A stretch of DNA of 64,000 nt, taken from positions 3,162,001-3,226,000 of the forward strand of contig NZ_CP022423.1 in assembly GCF_002222655.1 (NCBI RefSeq), written 5' to 3'. Under the pieces are notes generated by a model that saw only the letters and a program-made list of their open reading frames with translations, was not told the DNA's origin and did not search any database. Shown here one piece after another: positions 44,063-52,660 of the stretch; positions within the stretch are counted from its first letter, which is position 1, and each line of letters starts with the position of its first letter. The translations under genes were made by a program, and so were the position numbers. Origin of the DNA: Vitreoscilla filiformis (GTDB taxonomy: Bacteria > Pseudomonadota > Gammaproteobacteria > Burkholderiales > Burkholderiaceae_C).

Positions 44063-45325
44063 ATGACCCCCACTGCCATCCAAATGGTCGGCGCGGTGCT
44101 GTTTGCACTGGCGCTGCTGCATTCGTTTTCCACCAAGTACTTCGAGCACCTGGCGCACACCCAACCGCGCCATGCGGGGTTGTGGCACTTGTTGGGAGAA
44201 GTCGAAGTGGTGTTCGGCTTCTGGGCCATGGTGCTGATGCTGTGGATGTTCGCCCTGCTCGGTCGCACCGAGGCCGTGGCTTATCTGGACTCGCGCAACT
44301 TCACCGAACCGTTGTTTGTGTTCGCCATCATGGTGGTGGCTGGCACGCGCCCGATCTTGCAGCTCGCAGCGGCCCTGGTGCGGCAACTGGCCCGCTTCTT
44401 ACCGCTGCCCACCGGCATGGCGCTGTACTTCTTATTGCTGGCCTTCGTGCCCTTGCTCGGCTCGTTCATCACCGAGCCGGCAGCCATGACGCTGGCCGCC
44501 CTCATGCTGCGCGACACCTTGTTCAGCCACCCCATCTCCACCCGGCTCAAGTACACGACCCTGGGGGTGCTGTTCGTCAACATCTCGATCGGCGGCACCC
44601 TGACCCCTTTTGCAGCGCCGCCCGTGCTGATGGTGGCCGCCAAGTGGAATTGGGACGTGTGGTTCATGATCAGCCACTTCGGTTGGAAAGCCGCCGTGGC
44701 CGTGATCATCAACGCCGCTTCGGCCATGCTGCTGTTCCGCCATGAACTGGGCCACATGGCCAAACGCGCCCCGGCCAACCCCGCAGAAGCCCCGGTCCCC
44801 GCGACGGTCATGGGGGTGCATGTGCTGTTTCTGGCCTTGGTGGTGGTGTTCGCCCATCACCCGGCGGTCTTCATCGGGCTGTTTCTGTTCTTCCTGGGCT
44901 TCACGACCGCCTACCAGCGCCACCAAAGCCCGTTGATCCTGCGCGAAGCCCTGCTGGTGGCATTCTTTCTGGGTGGCCTGGTGGTGCTGGGCGGCTTGCA
45001 AGCTTGGTGGCTGCAACCCCTCTTGATGGGCATGGATGCCACGGCGGTTTTCTTCGGCGCCACCGCCCTGACCGCCATCACGGACAACGCCGCCCTCACC
45101 TATTTGGGTTCGTTGGTCGAAGGTTTGAGCCAAGAATTCAAAATTGCCCTGGTTGCGGGGGCCGTCACTGGGGGAGGATTGACGGTGATCGCCAACGCCC
45201 CCAACCCCGCTGGGGTGGCGATTCTGCGCGGCCAGTTCGACGAGGGGGCCATTCACCCGCTGGGGCTGCTCGTCGGCGCCCTCCCGCCGACGCTGGTCGC
45301 TGTGCTGGCCTTCCAAGTGCTGTAA
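44063..45325 (+). CDS. putative Na+/H+ antiporter family membrane protein
   Basis: A 420-residue polytopic protein with about eleven membrane segments, from the ATG at 44063 with GGAG eight bases upstream. The family marks are HSFSTKYFEHLAHTQPRHAG in helix 1, EVEVVFGFWAM, LGSFITEPAAMTLAALML, ISIGGTLTPFAAPPVLMVA and AITDNAALTYLGSLV, plus GLTVIANAPNPAG near the end. These last two resemble the half-helix turns of the ion-transporter superfamily. Ion specificity is annotation by family only. It begins 84 bases after cphA on the same strand, so co-expression with the cyanophycin locus is possible. Confidence 0.85.
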   Translation: MTPTAIQMVGAVLFALALLHSFSTKYFEHLAHTQPRHAGLWHLLGEVEVVFGFWAMVLMLWMFALLGRTEAVAYLDSRNFTEPLFVFAIMVVAGTRPILQLAAALVRQLARFLPLPTGMALYFLLLAFVPLLGSFITEPAAMTLAALMLRDTLFSHPISTRLKYTTLGVLFVNISIGGTLTPFAAPPVLMVAAKWNWDVWFMISHFGWKAAVAVIINAASAMLLFRHELGHMAKRAPANPAEAPVPATVMGVHVLFLALVVVFAHHPAVFIGLFLFFLGFTTAYQRHQSPLILREALLVAFFLGGLVVLGGLQAWWLQPLLMGMDATAVFFGATALTAITDNAALTYLGSLVEGLSQEFKIALVAGAVTGGGLTVIANAPNPAGVAILRGQFDEGAIHPLGLLVGALPPTLVAVLAFQVL

Positions 45326-45331
45326 GAGGCT

Positions 45332-45853
45332 TCACGCCGAGCGAGGACGCGATGCCACCACACGCGCCGGAATCCCCACCACTGTGGCACCGGCGGGCAC
45401 GTCCGCTGTGACCACGGCATTGGCGCCGATGCGCGCATGATCCCCAATCCTCACCGGGCCGATGATCTTGGCACCCGCACCGACATCGACATGCCCCCCC
45501 AAGGTGGGCACTCCGTCCTGCGTGGCGCCAATCGTCACTTGCTGGAACAGCAGGCAATTGGGCCCAATCACCACCGAGGGGTGAATCACCACCCCGTTCG
45601 GATGGGGCAGCAGCAACCCACCGCCCAACTGGCAGAGCAAGGGAATGTCCGCCCCGGTCACGACCGACCAAAAACGGTGCCGCAGCACCGCCCACTTGCA
45701 CACCCACCACGACAAAGGCCCCCAAGGCCGCGCCTGGTGGCGTTGCCAGCAACGGATCGCCGCCAACAGCGCTTGTGCCGGCTGCCAACTCCAGGGCGCC
45801 AGCGCTTCACGAGACCAATCAGGCTCGGTGGCAGAAATGGGGTGAATCGACAT
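45332..45853 (-). CDS. hexapeptide-repeat acetyltransferase (serine-acetyltransferase-like)
   Basis: A 173-residue transferase from the ATG at 45853, preceded by AAGGA. The N-terminal ~75 residues are helical (PWGPLSWWVCKWAVLRHRFW). They are followed by left-handed beta-helix hexapeptide repeats: HPNGVVIHPSVVIGPNCLLF, QQVTIGA, VGAGAKIIGPVRIGDHARIG and ANAVVTADVPAGATVVGIPA. This is the CysE-like short form found in polysaccharide clusters, where it probably acetylates a sugar rather than serine. It is next to the glycan genes that fill 47-60 kb. Confidence 0.85.
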   Translation of the reverse strand: MSIHPISATEPDWSREALAPWSWQPAQALLAAIRCWQRHQARPWGPLSWWVCKWAVLRHRFWSVVTGADIPLLCQLGGGLLLPHPNGVVIHPSVVIGPNCLLFQQVTIGATQDGVPTLGGHVDVGAGAKIIGPVRIGDHARIGANAVVTADVPAGATVVGIPARVVASRPRSA

Positions 45854-46050
45854 GTTGTGGTTCCTTGTCACACCAGGGGCTGTAGGGGCAAGTGGTCGCT
45901 TGGTTGCAACAGCCATCGCACGTATACCCAACTTCAAAGCACTTGCACGTCAGCACCTCATGGCCTCCCCACTAGACTGTGCATCCGGTCAAACCTCTAC
46001 AGACTTGACTCCAGAATTTTCAATCAGTGATTTCACAGGAGAGACCTTCC

Positions 46051-47208
46051 ATGCACACTCCCCCAGCATCCATGTGGCCACGCCGTCAACTGCTGCAAGC
46101 CGTCGGCGCAGGCTGCCTGGCCAGCCTTTCTCCCTGGAGCCACGCCGCCAAGGATGACGAGATTGTCATCGGTCAATCGGTTCCCCTGAGTGGCGTCCTG
46201 GCCGACACTGGCCGCGACATGGCCATGGGTGGCAAGATCTGCTTTGATGCCATCAACAGCCAGGGCGGTGTGCAAGGCCGAAAAATTCGTCATGTGATAT
46301 TGGACGATGGTTACGACGTCGAGCGTACCCTGGCCAACACCCATGAGCTGCTGCAAAAACACGAGGCACTGGCGTTGTTTGGATTTGCAGGCACCGGCAA
46401 CATTCAGCGCCTTCTGGCCGACAAGGTGTTGGCCAACGCCGGGGTGGCACTGGTCGGGCCTTACACCGGGGGTGAGCCTTTGCGCACGCCTTACAACCCT
46501 TGGATTTTCCACATCCGCGCCAGCTACGCCGAAGAAACATCGGCCATGGTCAAACAACTGGTGTTCAGCGGCATCACCAACATCGGTGTGTTCTACCAAG
46601 ACGATGCGTTTGGCCAGTCGGGCTTGCAAGGGGTGGTGAGCGCCTTGGCGGCGGCCAATCTGGACCTGACCGTCGCCGCCTCGTTCCCCAAGAATACCGA
46701 GTTGGTCGATTCCGCCGTACAAGCCATTGCAGCCAAAAGCCCGCAAGCAGTGATTTTGATCGCCACCAACCGCCCGGTGGCTGCCTTTTTGCAGAAGTAC
46801 CGTGCGTTGTCCAAGAGCGCCTTGTTCTTCAACATTTCGGTGGTCAACCCCAAAGCGATCGTGCAGTTTGCGGGGGCGGATGCTCGGGGCCTGTCCATTG
46901 CCCAGGTGGTGCCGGATCCGAACGGTACCAAACCCATCGCCCAAAGCTACCGGGCCGATTTGGCCAAGTTTGGTGCGGGTGCGCAGGTGTCCAGCTCCAG
47001 TTTTGAAGAATATGTGGCAGCCAAGGTGCTGATCGAAGGGCTGCGACGCGCCAAAACCCTGACCCGCGCCGGGGTGATCGCGGGGTTGGAATCGCTGGAA
47101 CGCCTGGATTTGGGCGGCCACGTCATTGGCTTTGACCCGAACAACCGCTTGGGGTCGCATTTTGTGGAGATGGCTTCGCTGCGCAGCGATGGCCGGCTGA
47201 TCCGCTGA
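46051..47208 (+). CDS. ABC transporter substrate-binding protein, LivJ/LivK type
   Basis: A 385-residue periplasmic binding protein. The N-terminus has twin arginines before a hydrophobic stretch (WPRRQLLQAVGAGCLASL..SHAA), suggesting export, perhaps by the Tat route. The fold-type I pattern is clear: IVIGQSVPLSGVLADTGRDM, LDDGYDVERTLANTHEL, ALFGFAGTGNI, IRASYAEETSAMVKQLV, FYQDDAFGQSGLQG and SSFEEYVAAKVLIEGL. The ligand could be a branched-chain amino acid or another small molecule. No permease or ATPase gene is adjacent, so it is an orphan or works as a sensor input. Confidence 0.88.
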   Translation: MHTPPASMWPRRQLLQAVGAGCLASLSPWSHAAKDDEIVIGQSVPLSGVLADTGRDMAMGGKICFDAINSQGGVQGRKIRHVILDDGYDVERTLANTHELLQKHEALALFGFAGTGNIQRLLADKVLANAGVALVGPYTGGEPLRTPYNPWIFHIRASYAEETSAMVKQLVFSGITNIGVFYQDDAFGQSGLQGVVSALAAANLDLTVAASFPKNTELVDSAVQAIAAKSPQAVILIATNRPVAAFLQKYRALSKSALFFNISVVNPKAIVQFAGADARGLSIAQVVPDPNGTKPIAQSYRADLAKFGAGAQVSSSSFEEYVAAKVLIEGLRRAKTLTRAGVIAGLESLERLDLGGHVIGFDPNNRLGSHFVEMASLRSDGRLIR

Positions 47209-47221
47209 CGGCAGCCTGCCC

Positions 47222-48166
47222 TCACATGGCTGGGGCCTGATACCAGCCCACCGCCCACAGCAACGCATCCAGCCGATCACGCCGGCGGAAGTATTGATAG
47301 CCACCGCGCCACCACCACAGCAGTTTGGCCCAACTCCCACCGGGCCGGACAAATTGCTCGTGGCGACGCAAGATGGCCTCCGTCCCCGGAAGCCAATGCG
47401 CTTGGGCAGGCAGCAGGGTCGCACGGACGTGAGGGGCCATCTTCAAACCCATGGTCAGCATCAGACCAGCACGCCGCCGAGGCGGTACGGTGTCATTGGT
47501 CACGGGTTCGGCGCGAGCGCCGGCAGCGCCCAGCGCGTTGCTGCCATGCTGGCGGTACAACAGCAGCGCTTCCGGGATGAACACCCGCCGCCCCGTGGCC
47601 TCGGCCAACAGGGCGGCCTGACAGTCAAACGGAATGCTGGGCACATGCTGCACCATCAGGGCCCGCAGCGGTGCATTGATCATCATGGCAGCGCCCTGCA
47701 CCGGATTGGCCAGCAGCACCGACGCCAATCCACCGGCTCGGCCCCGATCTCCGATGAAACGGGCATGCAGCGGTTGCAAGTGGGCATCGGACACCACCGC
47801 GTCGCAATGCACCAAGACAGGAAGCTGTGGGGGCTGGGCCTGCATCACGGCCAATGTTCGTTCGATTTTGTGGGGCAACCACGCATCGTCTTGGTCACAG
47901 AACATGGCCCAGGGCGACTGGGACAGGCGCAGCAGCGCGTGAAAATTGCCGTTGAAGCCTAAGTTGCCCAGCGTGTCACGCACCACGACGATGCGGTCAT
48001 CGGCTTGGGCCAACTGCTCAATCAGCGCGGGCGTGGCGTCGCGTGAGCCGTCATCGCGCACCAGCAAGCGCCAATCCGTGAAGGTTTGCCGCTGAAGCGA
48101 CGCGATTTGCTCACGCACGTGCGCCGCGCCGTTGTAGGTGGCTAGGAGGATGTCGACGCTGGCCAT
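47222..48166 (-). CDS. glycosyltransferase family 2 (rhamnosyltransferase-like)
   Basis: A 314-residue cytoplasmic GT-A enzyme from the ATG at 48166. The nucleotide-sugar site is VDILLATYNGAAHVREQI..LLVRDDGSRDATP, then the MFCDQDDAWLP acidic motif and an acceptor-side PVQGAAMMINAPLRA. The C-terminal region is Arg/Trp-rich and could sit on the membrane. The pattern is close to rhamnosyltransferases of O-antigen clusters, but donor and acceptor are not known. It is convergent with the binding-protein gene and divergent from the GtrB-like gene. Confidence 0.87.
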   Translation of the reverse strand: MASVDILLATYNGAAHVREQIASLQRQTFTDWRLLVRDDGSRDATPALIEQLAQADDRIVVVRDTLGNLGFNGNFHALLRLSQSPWAMFCDQDDAWLPHKIERTLAVMQAQPPQLPVLVHCDAVVSDAHLQPLHARFIGDRGRAGGLASVLLANPVQGAAMMINAPLRALMVQHVPSIPFDCQAALLAEATGRRVFIPEALLLYRQHGSNALGAAGARAEPVTNDTVPPRRRAGLMLTMGLKMAPHVRATLLPAQAHWLPGTEAILRRHEQFVRPGGSWAKLLWWWRGGYQYFRRRDRLDALLWAVGWYQAPAM

Positions 48167-48274
48167 GGGAGTCTGGTGAGCTTGGGCTGGAGAGGTATCA
48201 AGCGTACCCCACACGGTGCTTCGTTATGATCCCCCTACTTTGGGCCAAGCGCTCAGTGACTCTCTTTTTTTGTC

Positions 48275-49258
48275 ATGCCCCTCATCAGCATCGTCACCAG
48301 CTGCCTCAACGAAGAAGACAACGTTGAGGAATTGCATCAACGCATCCGGGCTCAGTTTGAAGACCGCCCCGGCTACGATTTTGAGCATCTTTTCGTGGAC
48401 AACGGTTCAACCGATGCCACCGTACAGCGCATCAAAAACCTGGCTGCCGCAGACAGCCGCGTCAAACTGATCGTGAATGCGCGGAATTTTGGCCATATTC
48501 GCTCACCGATGCATGGGATGTATGAGGCCAGTGGCGATGCAGTGGTTTGCATGGCCTCGGATCTGCAAGACCCCCCCGAGTTGATTGACGATTTTTTGCG
48601 CCACTGGGAAGCAGGGTTTCTTATTGCGATTGGTACCAAACCCCGCACACGCGAAACTTGGGCCATGGCTGTGATACGGCGACTGTATTACAGAACACTG
48701 GGACGCATGTCTGACGTGCCTCTCATTCCTGACTACACCGGATTTGGCCTCTACGACCGTTCAGTGGTTGAAATCGTTCGGAAAATCGATGACCCTTACC
48801 CTTATTTTCGGGGTCTGATTGCAGAATTGGGCATCAACTATGCCTGTGTTGAGTTTGAGCAACCCCGTCGCATTCGGGGTATCACAAAAAATAACTTTTA
48901 CACCCTGTATGACATGGCCATGCTCGGCCTGACCAGTTACTCCAAATTTCCGCTACGCCTAGCGACCTTGAGCGGTTTTTTATTAGGCGGCCTCAGCCTT
49001 TTAATTTCTTTGGTTTACTTGGTATTAAAGATTACTTTCTGGAATCAGTTCGCAATTGGCACCGCCCCTGTGCTCATTGGCGTTTTCTTTTTTGCAGCCG
49101 TTCAGTTGTTCTTCATTGGGCTGGTGGGTGAATATGTGGCTTCCATTCACACCCAAGTGGCCCGCCGCCCATTGGTGATTGAGCGAGAACGTGTCAACCT
49201 TCCAGACAGCCCACATTTGCCGCGCCACTCCGGGCAACACCATGGCTCACAATCATGA
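48275..49258 (+). CDS. gtrB: GtrB-like polyprenyl-phosphate glycosyltransferase (GT2)
   Basis: A 327-residue enzyme that probably moves a sugar from a nucleotide donor to undecaprenyl phosphate at the inner membrane. The GT-A site shows ISIVTSCLNEEDNVEEL, FVDNGSTDATV and MASDLQDPPELI. It is followed by RRIRGITKNNFYTLYDMA and two C-terminal membrane helices, the layout of bacterial DPM1/GtrB proteins. The next gene, GtrA, overlaps by four bases, giving the flippase partner. The two genes after that are large membrane proteins, one of which should be the transferase that adds the sugar to surface glycan. Confidence 0.88.
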   Translation: MPLISIVTSCLNEEDNVEELHQRIRAQFEDRPGYDFEHLFVDNGSTDATVQRIKNLAAADSRVKLIVNARNFGHIRSPMHGMYEASGDAVVCMASDLQDPPELIDDFLRHWEAGFLIAIGTKPRTRETWAMAVIRRLYYRTLGRMSDVPLIPDYTGFGLYDRSVVEIVRKIDDPYPYFRGLIAELGINYACVEFEQPRRIRGITKNNFYTLYDMAMLGLTSYSKFPLRLATLSGFLLGGLSLLISLVYLVLKITFWNQFAIGTAPVLIGVFFFAAVQLFFIGLVGEYVASIHTQVARRPLVIERERVNLPDSPHLPRHSGQHHGSQS

Positions 49259-49701
49259 GGACTTGGCGTTCGAAATGGCTGCGACTGCCGCGCCAACTCC
49301 GCTATCTTGTGGTGGGTGGACTCAACACTGGCTTTGGTTACAGCCTTTTCGCATTGAGTTATCTGAGCCTGCGTGCTTGGCTCCCCCACATGGTGATTCT
49401 GGTCATCAGCCATGTGCTGGCCGTTAGTTTTTCTTTTTTCACGCACAGCCGCTGGGTGTTCACCGACACCGGCACATCCACATGGCGCCACGTCGGACAG
49501 GCTTGGGTTCGTTTCCAAGTGTCCTATCTCGGCCTGTTGGGTTTGGGTTTGATCGTGAACGCCATGCTGCTGCGTTACGTCACCCCGTCGGTGTGGTGGG
49601 CCCAAGCCGGGGCCACCGGAATCGGTGTTTTGGCAGGTTATTGGATCCACCGCCATTTTGTTTTTCAACATGCTACCGCCGCCAAGCCGGCCTCACCATG
49701 A
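49255..49701 (+). CDS. gtrA: GtrA family flippase-like membrane protein
   Basis: A 148-residue protein with four membrane segments (about residues 15-35, 43-63, 84-104 and 113-133). The GtrA/DPMS marks are RYLVVGGLNTGFGYSLF and VSFSFFTHSRWVF. GtrA proteins translocate undecaprenyl-phosphate-linked sugar to the outer face of the membrane. Both ends overlap neighbours by four bases (ATGA), so it is tightly coupled to the GtrB-like gene before it and the large membrane protein after it. Confidence 0.9.
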   Translation: MRTWRSKWLRLPRQLRYLVVGGLNTGFGYSLFALSYLSLRAWLPHMVILVISHVLAVSFSFFTHSRWVFTDTGTSTWRHVGQAWVRFQVSYLGLLGLGLIVNAMLLRYVTPSVWWAQAGATGIGVLAGYWIHRHFVFQHATAAKPASP

Positions 49702-51167
49702 CATCCTCCCCTCCATCACGCGAGCTGAATCAGCTGGAATGGCTTTCGGTCAGCTATCTGTGTCTCCCCATTTTGGTTTTTTTACTGGGATGGCTGCGCT
49801 GGCCCTATGCACTGATTCTGGGATTGCTCACCCTGATCGGCTGGGCAACGGTTTCGCATCGGCGAACGCTTAACTGGCCTTCCTTGAATCGGTGGGGTTG
49901 GCTCGGGATCACCATCGTGGCCTGTGCCTGGGTGGCCCTCAGTGGACTCGTCAGCCCCTTTTTCTTGAACGCGGACTGGTTGGTTCGCATGTCCGTGCTG
50001 CGGGACTTAACTGTAGGCGACTGGCCCGTCGGTTACGGCACGCTCGATGCCGACCACCAAAACCTGCTGTTGCGCCTGCCCATGGGTTACTACTTGGTTC
50101 CTGCATTACTCGGCAAGGTACTGGGGGGAACTGAAGCTGCCGGTCGCTGGATGCTGGCACTTTGGACGGTCTTGGGCGCTTTCTTATTTTTGGCGATGAC
50201 TGTGGCAAACAGCCAAGGCGAGGGTCGCTGGCGTGGCCTTTGGATACCTTTGCTGCTGGCTGTTGGATTCAGTGGCATGGATGTCATCGGCGGGCTGGTG
50301 CATCGGCATGGTTGGCCCCCAACTGGGGCACACATTGAATGGTGGGCCGAGTTATTCCAATATTCATCAAACACCACCCAGTTGTTTTGGGTGCCGAACC
50401 ACTCACTCCCCGGTTGGATCGCGGGTTTGCTGATTTGGCGCCACCGTGAACAGGGTTTGAGTTTGGGTGCCAGTGCCTTGCTGATGCTGGGTGTGGTGAC
50501 GTGGGCTCCCTTGGTGGCCATTGGATTGGCTCCCTTGTTGTTTGTTTGCAGTTTGCGCGGCCAAACTTGGATGGGCTGGGTTCGCGAGTGGGGCCGCCTG
50601 GACGTGTTGGCTTTGCTGCTGCCCGGTTTTTTCATGGCCCGATTTATCACCTTTGGCGTGCCCTCCGAAGCAGCGGGCACTTTGGCCGAAGCAGGCCCGC
50701 TGGGGCCGGTGGTAGCGCGCTTGGTGATGTTTTCGTTACTCGAATGGGCGTTGTTGGCGTGGGTGGTCTTCCGCGCAGGCGAACGCTCGTGGGTGTTCTG
50801 GCTGGCTGCGGCTGAATTGCTCTTACTGCCTCTGCTGCGTTTCGGGCCGGGCAACGACATCGTCATGCGAGGCGGCATTCCAGCATTGACGATCATGATG
50901 TGTGCCGCCATGACGCTTCTCAGCCAACATGCACCCAAGCATCGCAGTTTTCAATGGGCGACATGGTTCATCCTTGCCGCAGGGGCTGTCACGCCTTATC
51001 AAGAAATCAGCCGCGTCTTGGTTGAAGGAGATCGATTTGAAAGTCAGGGTCAAAACTTTATTCAAATTAACGGTACACCATGGCACTATATCGGAGAACT
51101 GCAAGGAACTTGGTTATCTCATGTTTTAGAGAGCCCCAAAATCACCCTTCCAGAGTTGAATAAATGA
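49698..51167 (+). CDS. polytopic membrane protein, probable Gtr-type sugar transferase
   Basis: A 489-residue protein from the ATG at 49698 with about eleven membrane segments. The large outer-face loop has DWLVRMSVLRDLTVGDWPVGYGTLDADHQNLLLR and later TQLFWVPNHSLPGW. Position three in the GtrB-GtrA run, overlapping gtrA by four bases, is that of a serotype-specific transferase (GtrC/GT-C-like), which are very diverse in sequence. No family was recognised, so this is a call from topology and context. The stop overlaps the next gene's start by four bases. Confidence 0.65.
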   Translation: MTSSPPSRELNQLEWLSVSYLCLPILVFLLGWLRWPYALILGLLTLIGWATVSHRRTLNWPSLNRWGWLGITIVACAWVALSGLVSPFFLNADWLVRMSVLRDLTVGDWPVGYGTLDADHQNLLLRLPMGYYLVPALLGKVLGGTEAAGRWMLALWTVLGAFLFLAMTVANSQGEGRWRGLWIPLLLAVGFSGMDVIGGLVHRHGWPPTGAHIEWWAELFQYSSNTTQLFWVPNHSLPGWIAGLLIWRHREQGLSLGASALLMLGVVTWAPLVAIGLAPLLFVCSLRGQTWMGWVREWGRLDVLALLLPGFFMARFITFGVPSEAAGTLAEAGPLGPVVARLVMFSLLEWALLAWVVFRAGERSWVFWLAAAELLLLPLLRFGPGNDIVMRGGIPALTIMMCAAMTLLSQHAPKHRSFQWATWFILAAGAVTPYQEISRVLVEGDRFESQGQNFIQINGTPWHYIGELQGTWLSHVLESPKITLPELNK

Positions 51168-52651
51168 CCACACCCTCAAGAAACGAACCCATCCAAGACA
51201 CGCGAGCCTTAACTGGCTTGGCTGTCGGGCTCATGATTATGATGGCAGCCGCCATTTTCGCCAGCATCGTAGTTCAACATCAGTTTGGCGGCTATGACTT
51301 GTCCCCACTGATCGACTTAGGGTGGCGCCTACGCTCCGGACAATTCCCTCATCAAGACTTTATTAACACACTCCCCCCCCTTTTAATTATTCTCATCCAA
51401 GCCACCACATGGGGACAACCGCACTGGCAAGACCTCACATCCATCGCCGCCCTGTTCACGCTTTTAACATTTATCACCATCTACATTTCGACCCCCAATA
51501 CCGATCGCAGCACAACCCGCATGGCTTACACTGCCATGATCCTGTGCATACCCACCGTCTACACTAATCATATCTGGCACTCATCCATATCACAAATGAG
51601 TGCCATCCTGCTGATTCATTCCATTCAAGTCAGCCACAACAAACCCAATTCAATATATTCACTTGTTTTTATTTTTATATCAGCCGGATTGGTTGCCATA
51701 AGCAAGCAAAACATTGCCCCAACATTCATTATTCTCACCATCATTGGCAGCATTCTGTTCAAAAACCGCAAGGCTTTAGTCTCTACTATCATTGCAGGTT
51801 CAATGGCCGGTATCATGGTTAGCGCACAGCTAACCCACCAGTCTTTACAGGGTTTTATTGCGATTTACCAATCTGCAGCTGGCCGTGCCACTCCCCCAAC
51901 AGAAATGCTGCAAGACATCAGCAGCAGTTTTTACAATCAATGCCTGCTGGTGATCACAATAGGGGCTTTGGCAATAGCTTACAAAAACAGAAAAAATACC
52001 CCATCCACCACAAAGAAATTCATGGCTCTCATGGTCGCAGGATCTTTCGTTCCAGCGCTCACCGACTGGGATTCAAAATTCAACAACATCCCCCTTATTT
52101 TATTCACGCTGACATACTTCACTCCAATTTTTACCTCACCCCAGAAAAATAGCCAACCCGTTATCTCTCGGATGACATTTCTTCTGGGGGCCACTGCACT
52201 CGTCTTAGCAACTCACGGAGGATGGGTTCGGGATCGAATGATGAACGTAGGGCCATTTTACGAACAAAGCGATGCCTACACATTTCGAGGAGGATATTTT
52301 CACGGCCTTACCAGTGGCCCCCTCATGTCTAACATCCTTCATGCACTCTCAGAACTAAAACCCCATCTAAAAGAAAAGCGAGTTTTCTTCGGCCCACGCC
52401 TAGAGTTTGGCTACCAACTCACAGAAAGCAAGTCACCCCGATTTTTCCCACTTTGGTGGCACCCTGGCACATCATACTCAGAAAAACAAACACCCATCAT
52501 AATCAAAGCATTTGAAACTGCCGACTTTGATATTCTGGTCTTCTTTGCAAACGATCGAACACGAATGCCCATTGAATTACTAGAAAAAATCCACACCACC
52601 TATGCACTAACGCACATATTGGGCGAAATTCACATTTATACAAAAATATAA
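51164..52651 (+). CDS. second polytopic membrane protein of the Gtr cassette
   Basis: A 495-residue protein with ten or more membrane segments, followed by a C-terminal soluble domain of ~130 residues (FFGPRLEFGYQL, DILVFFANDRTRMPIELLEKI). The loop QFGGYDLSPLIDLGWRLRSGQFPHQDF is reminiscent of GT-C enzymes' first outer loop, where an acidic residue binds the lipid donor. No family was recognised. Codons and bases are clearly more AT-rich than in the preceding gene, although the two overlap by four bases. A C8 run (51373-51380) lies within the coding sequence near residue 72. Confidence 0.6.
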   Translation: MTTPSRNEPIQDTRALTGLAVGLMIMMAAAIFASIVVQHQFGGYDLSPLIDLGWRLRSGQFPHQDFINTLPPLLIILIQATTWGQPHWQDLTSIAALFTLLTFITIYISTPNTDRSTTRMAYTAMILCIPTVYTNHIWHSSISQMSAILLIHSIQVSHNKPNSIYSLVFIFISAGLVAISKQNIAPTFIILTIIGSILFKNRKALVSTIIAGSMAGIMVSAQLTHQSLQGFIAIYQSAAGRATPPTEMLQDISSSFYNQCLLVITIGALAIAYKNRKNTPSTTKKFMALMVAGSFVPALTDWDSKFNNIPLILFTLTYFTPIFTSPQKNSQPVISRMTFLLGATALVLATHGGWVRDRMMNVGPFYEQSDAYTFRGGYFHGLTSGPLMSNILHALSELKPHLKEKRVFFGPRLEFGYQLTESKSPRFFPLWWHPGTSYSEKQTPIIIKAFETADFDILVFFANDRTRMPIELLEKIHTTYALTHILGEIHIYTKI

Positions 52652-52660
52652 ACGACAGCC

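Noticed and set aside
38993..44386. Open minus-strand frame of about 1800 codons
   Set aside because: Exactly antisense to the two CphA genes; high GC content keeps stops rare on this frame, and no motif is present.
46005..46033. Sigma70 promoter ahead of the binding-protein gene
   Set aside because: TTGACT is present, but no acceptable -10 box occurs at 16-18 bases.
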